In this document: in pieces, positions 32,050-35,903 of the stretch | Layout of the letters: every line of letters starts with the position of its first letter | Position numbering within the stretch: position 1 is the stretch's first letter | Assembly (NCBI RefSeq): GCF_900538805.1 | Contig: NZ_UPZP01000011.1 | Location: 1-35,903 of the forward strand | DNA length: 35,903 bases | Origin: an uncultured Dialister sp. | GTDB lineage: Bacteria > Bacillota > Negativicutes > Veillonellales > Dialisteraceae | Direction: 5' to 3' | The notes under the pieces: generated by a model | The model's database searches: none | What the model saw: only the letters and a program-made list of their open reading frames with translations | What the model was told of the DNA's origin: nothing | Made by a program: the position numbers and the translations under genes

Positions 32050-32077
32050 AAAATCCACCCTGCGGGGTGGATTTTTT
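32050..32077 (+). terminator. Rho-independent terminator after rplI
   Basis: AAATCCACCC and GGGTGGATTT pair around a short loop (TGCG), followed by further T residues. It starts 2 bases after the rplI stop. The CCCTGCGGGG centre equals that of the ispH-rpsA terminator. Confidence 0.93.
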
Positions 32078-32098
32078 GTGTCACTGGCAGCGTTTTAC

Positions 32099-32366
32099 TG
32101 TATTTCCGACTGCAAAAGGGGTTCAGGTGCCTTCGGCGCCCAGGTTCAAGCCGCCGTCGGGCCTGCGGCCCTGGGCGTCTAAGGTTCCGCCCACAGAGCG
32201 GGCTGGTTCAGAGGGAGTTATATATGCCGCCTGCTGGCGGCAGCCGCGGAGCGGCTATAAAACTCATCGCCCGCGAGGGCGATACCACACCCTTTGAACC
32301 CGCCTGCCAAGGGCAGGCAGAACCTTCTGAACCCTCTGAACCCGGGCCGCCAAAGGCGGCCCCATC
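32099..32366 (+). repeat. Hairpin plus 9-mer repeat module, copy G
   Basis: It parallels copy F almost part by part: CGACTGCAAAAGGGG, AAGGTTCCGCCCACAGAGCG, GGTTCAGAGGGAGTTATATA, GCCGCC hairpins, TATAAAACTC, the core hairpin ATCGCCCGCGAGGGCGAT (32266-32283), ACCACACC, a 9-base unit, a CCTGCC-AAG-GGCAGG hairpin, two more units and GGGCCGCC-AAA-GGCGGCCC. Loops and some stems differ from F while pairing is kept. Confidence 0.8.
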
Positions 32367-32369
32367 ACT

Positions 32370-32398
32370 TTGCCCCATTTCCATTCAGATGGTATAAT
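32370..32398 (+). promoter_or_regulatory. Promoter for purA
   Basis: TTGCCC (32370-32375), a 17-base spacer and TATAAT (32393-32398) preceded by TGG make an extended -10 promoter. It starts right after the repeat block, leaving a leader of about 80 bases with a small TTCCCA-TGGGAA hairpin. No purine riboswitch fold was recognised. Confidence 0.7.
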
Positions 32399-32486
32399 AT
32401 AGGCGTAATTGTGCGAGAAAAAGCGTACATGTAAATCTTCCCATCACATGGGGTGGGAATTCCGATTCAGGAAGGAAGAATGAATA

Positions 32487-33770
32487 ATGGCAACAGCAAT
32501 GGTAATTGGTGCCCAGTGGGGCGATGAAGGCAAAGGCAAGATCGTAGATTATCTGGCCGCGAAGGCAGACGTGGTGGTTCGTTCCCAGGGCGGGAACAAT
32601 GCAGGCCACACGGTGGTTACCGGCGGCAAGGCATATCCGCTCCGTCTTATGCCAAGCGGTATCATGTACCCCGGCACCATCTGCATCATCGGCACCGGTG
32701 TGGTGGTGGATCCCAAGAGCCTTCTGGAAGAAATGAAACGGCTGGAAGACCAGGGCATCGACGCCCGCCATCTCCAGATTTCCACCCGTGCCCAGGTGGT
32801 TTTCCCCTACCATATCCGCCTGGATGAAGCGGAGGAAGCAAGGAAGGGAAGCCGGAAAATCGGCACCACCAAGAACGGCATCGGACCGTGCTATGCGGAC
32901 AAAATCAACCGTATCGGCATCCGCATGTGCGACCTCATGGACAAGGAAACCTTTGCAGAAAAGCTGAAATACAATGTGGCCCAGAAAAATATGCTTCTGG
33001 AAAAGCTCTACGGCATGGAAGGCTTCGACTATGAAACCATGCTGGACGACTACCTGGGCTATGCGGAAAAGCTCCGCCCCTATGTGAAGGATACCAACTA
33101 CACCGTGCAGACTCTGGTGAAGGAAGGCAAGAACGTACTCTTTGAAGGCGCTCAGGCTTCCATGCTGGACTGCGACAACGGCACCTATCCCTTTGTTACC
33201 TCTTCCCATCCTACCGCCGGCGGTGCCTGCATCGGCGCCGGCATCGGACCCCATATGATGCAGAACATCTTCGGCGTAGTGAAAGCCTACAGCACCCGCG
33301 TAGGCCAGGGCCCGTTCCCCACGGAACTGAAAGATGCAACCGGAGACTACATTAGAAATACGGCCCACGAATTCGGCACCGTCACCGGCCGTCCCCGCCG
33401 CGTGGGCTGGCTGGATGCCCGGGCTGTCCGTTATGCCGCTGCCCTGAACTCCTTCGACTACCTGGCCATTACCCGGCTGGATATCCTGGACGACATGGAA
33501 GAAATCAAAGTCTGCACAGGCTACGAATACGAAGGAAAAGAAGTGGAAGAATATCCGGCTGACCTGAAATTCCTGGAAAAGATTACCCCCGTATACAAAA
33601 CCTTCAAAGGCTGGAAACAGAAGATTTCCGACATCCGCAATTACGACGAACTGCCGGCTCTCTGCAAGGAATACCTGGACGGTATTTCCAAACTCATCGG
33701 TGTGCCCATCGGCATCGTGTCCGTAGGCCCCAGCCGTGAACAGACCATCGTTCTGAAGGATGTATTCTGA
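32487..33770 (+). CDS. purA: Adenylosuccinate synthetase
   Basis: PurA joins IMP and aspartate with GTP to adenylosuccinate, the first committed step to AMP. The 427-aa protein opens with GAQWGDEGKGKIVD (about 7-20, the GTP/IMP loop). It then has GGNNAGHTVV (about 36-45), a TTKNGIGPCYADK segment (about 128-140), FEGAQASMLDCDNGTYPFVT (about 218-237) and the late GVPIGIVSVGPSREQTI. Length is normal. GGAAGGAAG lies about 8 bases before the ATG. It has its own promoter and terminator and so is a single-gene unit. Confidence 0.97.
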   Translation: MATAMVIGAQWGDEGKGKIVDYLAAKADVVVRSQGGNNAGHTVVTGGKAYPLRLMPSGIMYPGTICIIGTGVVVDPKSLLEEMKRLEDQGIDARHLQISTRAQVVFPYHIRLDEAEEARKGSRKIGTTKNGIGPCYADKINRIGIRMCDLMDKETFAEKLKYNVAQKNMLLEKLYGMEGFDYETMLDDYLGYAEKLRPYVKDTNYTVQTLVKEGKNVLFEGAQASMLDCDNGTYPFVTSSHPTAGGACIGAGIGPHMMQNIFGVVKAYSTRVGQGPFPTELKDATGDYIRNTAHEFGTVTGRPRRVGWLDARAVRYAAALNSFDYLAITRLDILDDMEEIKVCTGYEYEGKEVEEYPADLKFLEKITPVYKTFKGWKQKISDIRNYDELPALCKEYLDGISKLIGVPIGIVSVGPSREQTIVLKDVF

Positions 33771-33776
33771 TACCAC

Positions 33777-33808
33777 AAAAAAACGCTCCGAAAGGAGCGT
33801 TTTTTTTA
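33777..33808 (+). terminator. Rho-independent terminator after purA
   Basis: ACGCTCC and GGAGCGT form a stem around a GAAA loop, flanked by A7 on the left and T8 on the right. It could act on both strands, as the next coding genes lie on the minus strand. Confidence 0.95.
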
Positions 33809-33839
33809 GTGTCAAAATGGAGGGCAGGCTGAATTCTCG

Positions 33840-34176
33840 AAGGTTGACACGGCTTCGCCGTGAGGGTTGATGGCGCCTCCGGGGCTGACGCCCCTGGGCG
33901 CCAAGGGTTCAGTCCGGGACCGGCTGACGCCTCCCGGACTGTTTGAGGGCTCCGCCCAGGGGAGTTAAATAGTATCGCTGCGCTGGCGAGGTATGGCGCC
34001 TGTGGGCGCCATTATAAAATGCCGCCGAAGGCGGCAATACCACAACCCTCGGACCAAAGGCCCGTCAAACCTAAGAACCTTTAGAACCCTCGCCCACGCA
34101 GTGGGCGTCAACCTTCCCCTCTGAACCCTTTGAACCTTTTGAACCCTCTGAACCCGGGCCGCTTCGCGGCCCCCTC
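33840..34176 (+). repeat. Hairpin plus 9-mer repeat module, copy H
   Basis: It fills the gap between the converging purA and the minus-strand gene ending at 34175. It has a GGCGCC-type hairpin series, AGGGGAGTTAAATAG, TATAAAA, the core hairpin TGCCGCCGAAGGCGGCA (34020-34036), ATACCACAACCCT, degenerate units (AACCTAAGAACC), a CGCCCACGCAGTGGGCG hairpin, four exact 9-base units (34118-34153) and GGGCCGC-TTC-GCGGCCC. The core stem differs from all other copies yet pairs fully. Confidence 0.8.
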
Positions 34177-34927
34177 ACGCCTTCGCCAGCACCAGGCAGA
34201 TGAGGCCGGCCAGGAAGAAGAGGATGAATGCCGGCAGGCGGTAGTCGGTGTAGAAGGTATCCTCTTCCCGTTCCACTTCCTGATAGGGGCGGGCGTGGAG
34301 ATTTTCGTAATGGCTCTCCGGAATGAGTCCTTTGTACAGTTCCGACAGATACTGGGCGTAGGAAAGGGTTTCTTTGGAGAAGAACCAGAACACCGGCGTG
34401 TACAGCGGCGCCTTGTCCCTGGATGCAAGATAGGAAAGGCCTTCGGTGATGAGGCTCTTTAAGATTTCATCGGGGTTATCCAGTTTCCTTTCCGCCTTGG
34501 CAGCCATGTGGTCGAAGAGCTCGTGGCAGGCTTTGATTTTTTCTTCGGAATAGAGGTAGGGAAGATTGTCGGGGAGAAGGGACATATCCCCCACGCCCCG
34601 CCCCGGGTCCGCTTCTTTTTTCAGAAATTCCGGGAAATCCTTTTCCACTTTGTCAAAACCGGTGTAGATGTTTAAAAGGGGCGGATAATCCCGGGCAAAG
34701 TCCTTTAGTACGAAGCGGGCGATATAGAGGCGGAATACGGCGTAGTCCGAAAGGAAACGGCACCAGCCGGCCCGGTCCCGCTCCAGCATGATGATTCGTT
34801 TCTTCTTCAGGAAGAGGCGGAAAATCATGTGGAGACCGTAGCTTCCCTGGGGCTTGGCCATGTAGGAAAAGAAGGCGCGCTGGCATACGGTGATTCCCAT
34901 ATTTTCCAGATACTCCGTCATGTCCAT
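34175..34927 (-). CDS. Unknown protein with C-terminal membrane anchor (paralogue 1)
   Basis: I do not recognise a named family. The 250-aa product has a mixed, largely helical soluble part with SDYAVFRLYIARFVLKDFA (about 67-85). It has no signal peptide and a single hydrophobic segment at the very end (about 231-247: LPAFILFFLAGLICLVL), so it is predicted to be tail-anchored in the membrane. It resembles the gene just upstream on the same strand in the (Y)-(A/V)-(V/L)-FRLY motif and in this architecture. GGAGGAGG stands 8 bases before the ATG. A perfect 11-base-pair hairpin lies in the gap upstream. The C-terminus runs into repeat copy H, whose last bases reach its stop codon. Confidence 0.75.
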   Translation of the reverse strand: MDMTEYLENMGITVCQRAFFSYMAKPQGSYGLHMIFRLFLKKKRIIMLERDRAGWCRFLSDYAVFRLYIARFVLKDFARDYPPLLNIYTGFDKVEKDFPEFLKKEADPGRGVGDMSLLPDNLPYLYSEEKIKACHELFDHMAAKAERKLDNPDEILKSLITEGLSYLASRDKAPLYTPVFWFFSKETLSYAQYLSELYKGLIPESHYENLHARPYQEVEREEDTFYTDYRLPAFILFFLAGLICLVLAKA

Positions 34928-34952
34928 AGAAAGCGCCTCCTCCCATCAGAGA

Positions 34953-34978
34953 AGCATGGATTCATTGGAATCCATGCT
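34953..34978 (-). other. Perfect 11-bp hairpin between the two unknown genes
   Basis: AGCATGGATTC pairs with GAATCCATGCT around an ATTG loop. No T run follows on either strand, so it is not a standard terminator. It may be an RNA processing or translational control hairpin, just before the ribosome binding site of the downstream minus-strand gene. Confidence 0.5.
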
Positions 34979-35033
34979 CTTCATTCTGCTATGTTCTCAT
35001 TGTACTCTTACTTTTCCCTTTTGGATAGGGATT

Positions 35034-35675
35034 CTACAAAAGCATGACCAGACAGCTCAACGCCAGCCCCGTGAGCAGGGCAAGGAAAGAGGAATCGTCC
35101 GCTGCTTCTCCTGCAAAGGAAGGCAGGGAGGGACTGAAGTCTCTGGCGCCCTGATAGATATGCCGGGGCGTCAGGAAGGAAAGTTTTTCGGAAAGATGGG
35201 AAAGAAAGGCCCTTGTTTCAGCGGAAAGGTAGGAAATCAATTTCCTGTCTGCCCGGCAGCCGGAAAGGGCGGCCAGGGAAGCCACCATTTTTTCCAGGGA
35301 ACCGCCGCAGGCCATTTCCAGATGGTGAAATTCATGGAAACGTTCCTTCACCTTTTCTTCATTCGGTAGAACGCCGCCCAGAATGAGGGAAGAGCCATTC
35401 AGACCTTTCAAAAGGGACAGGGTCCTGAGGGTGAGGGACAGATGGGAAATCCCATCCCTGAGGCCGTCGGCCATGCGGTCCATGCAGCCGAATCCGCTGG
35501 GAAAGCGGCGAATCGTTTTCTCCGCCAGATACAGACGGAAGAGGACGTAATCCCATACCAGGCCGCTCTCCGGCCCCGCTTCCGGCAGCAGGCTGCGGTC
35601 AGGAGAAGTATAGGAAAGAAGCGCCGCTTCAATAATCCGGTATCCTTCGTATTCCATGTACTCTTCGTTGTTCAT
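35034..35675 (-). CDS. Unknown protein with C-terminal membrane anchor (paralogue 2)
   Basis: I do not recognise a named family. The protein (213 aa) is helical, contains WDYVLFRLYLAEKTIRRFP (about 41-59), similar to SDYAVFRLYIARFVLKDFA of the downstream paralogue. It ends in a hydrophobic segment SSFLALLTGLALSCLVMLL. It has no signal peptide. ATG 35675 is chosen because GGGAG lies 8 bases upstream; a GTG at 35690 would extend it by five residues but uses that site as codons. It is 106 bases upstream of paralogue 1 on the same strand and probably co-transcribed with it. The two look like an old tandem duplication; function is unknown. Confidence 0.72.
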   Translation of the reverse strand: MNNEEYMEYEGYRIIEAALLSYTSPDRSLLPEAGPESGLVWDYVLFRLYLAEKTIRRFPSGFGCMDRMADGLRDGISHLSLTLRTLSLLKGLNGSSLILGGVLPNEEKVKERFHEFHHLEMACGGSLEKMVASLAALSGCRADRKLISYLSAETRAFLSHLSEKLSFLTPRHIYQGARDFSPSLPSFAGEAADDSSFLALLTGLALSCLVMLL

Positions 35676-35722
35676 AGCAAACACTCCCACGTTTCCAAAA
35701 ACCTATGCCATGATTTGATTTT

Positions 35723-35728
35723 ATTATA
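35723..35728 (-). promoter_or_regulatory. Candidate -10 element for the minus-strand pair
   Basis: TATAAT reads on the minus strand in an AT-rich stretch about 48 bases before the start of the upstream unknown gene. No good -35 was found. The phrase ATAGCTTAAA occurs twice on the plus strand nearby (about 35739 and 35771). Confidence 0.35.
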
Positions 35729-35903
35729 CGGAAAACATATAGCTTAAATCTAATAGGAAAAATCTATAATAGCTTAAAGATTATACTTTGCATTTCACCG
35801 GCAGAAACCTGCATCTTACAGGCGGCAAGGGAAGCGCTGATTAAATCGTTATCGGATTTCATTCTTGTATTTTTATTCAATGCAAGGAATCAGTCGACGC
35901 GAA

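Noticed and set aside
32399..32486. Purine riboswitch or PurR operator in the purA leader
   Set aside because: Only a small six-pair hairpin is visible. The conserved three-way junction of a purine riboswitch is not there, and no paired PurBox was found.
10011..34153. CRISPR array as explanation for the repeated units
   Set aside because: The units are 9 bases, head to tail with no spacers, and no cas gene is present.

Overview
The window looks like chromosome from a moderately GC-rich member of the Firmicutes, most probably a Negativicutes (Veillonellales-type) bacterium. The reasons are a PolC-type replicative polymerase, an IspH enzyme fused to ribosomal protein S1, and the gene orders scpA-scpB-rluB-cmk-plsC-ispH and DUF2232-gdpP-rplI-purA. 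The genus cannot be fixed from the sequence alone; a Dialister-like organism is a guess. No tRNA, rRNA, CRISPR array, transposase or prophage gene was seen.

Layout. 1-3555: end of a type I restriction locus (tail of hsdS, complete hsdR). 3600-4141: a small secreted protein with its own terminator. 5075-9559: scpA, scpB, rluB, a BaiN/HI0933-type flavoprotein, cmk and plsC, tightly packed. 10106-12820: a second plsC paralogue and the ispH-rpsA fusion with a terminator. 13429-16351: der, plsY, gpsA. 16655-18220: rsmD, coaD and a coiled-coil protein. 18314-27207: comEA, comEC, holA, a VanW-domain protein and polC. 27968-32077: DUF2232 membrane protein, gdpP, rplI, terminator. 32487-33808: purA and terminator. 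34175-35675: two minus-strand genes for related proteins of unknown function, each with a C-terminal membrane segment.

How the genes fit together. Most of the window is housekeeping: chromosome segregation (ScpA/B), replication (HolA, PolC), ribosome and RNA maturation (RluB, Der, RsmD, L9, S1), glycerophospholipid synthesis (GpsA, PlsY and two PlsC), isoprenoid synthesis (IspH), nucleotide and cofactor synthesis (Cmk, PurA, CoaD), c-di-AMP turnover (GdpP) and DNA uptake (ComEA/ComEC).

The most unusual content is between the genes. Most gaps over 300 bases between transcription units are filled with a mosaic of two repeat families. One is a hairpin module joined to 9-base tandem repeats of the type CCTYTGAAC; its stems differ from copy to copy but stay paired, and it sits next to a constant ACCAC-AACCCT flank. 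The other is a long imperfect inverted repeat of up to about 450 bases, bounded by GGCGCC hairpins, with no coding capacity. Further points are a PolC that appears to lack the proofreading exonuclease insertion, a ComEC whose metallo-beta-lactamase-like domain has lost its metal motif, a second PlsC with an altered EGTR motif, a 59-base tandem repeat upstream of rsmD, and the tandem unknown pair at the right end. All calls were made by reading the sequence; no database search was run.
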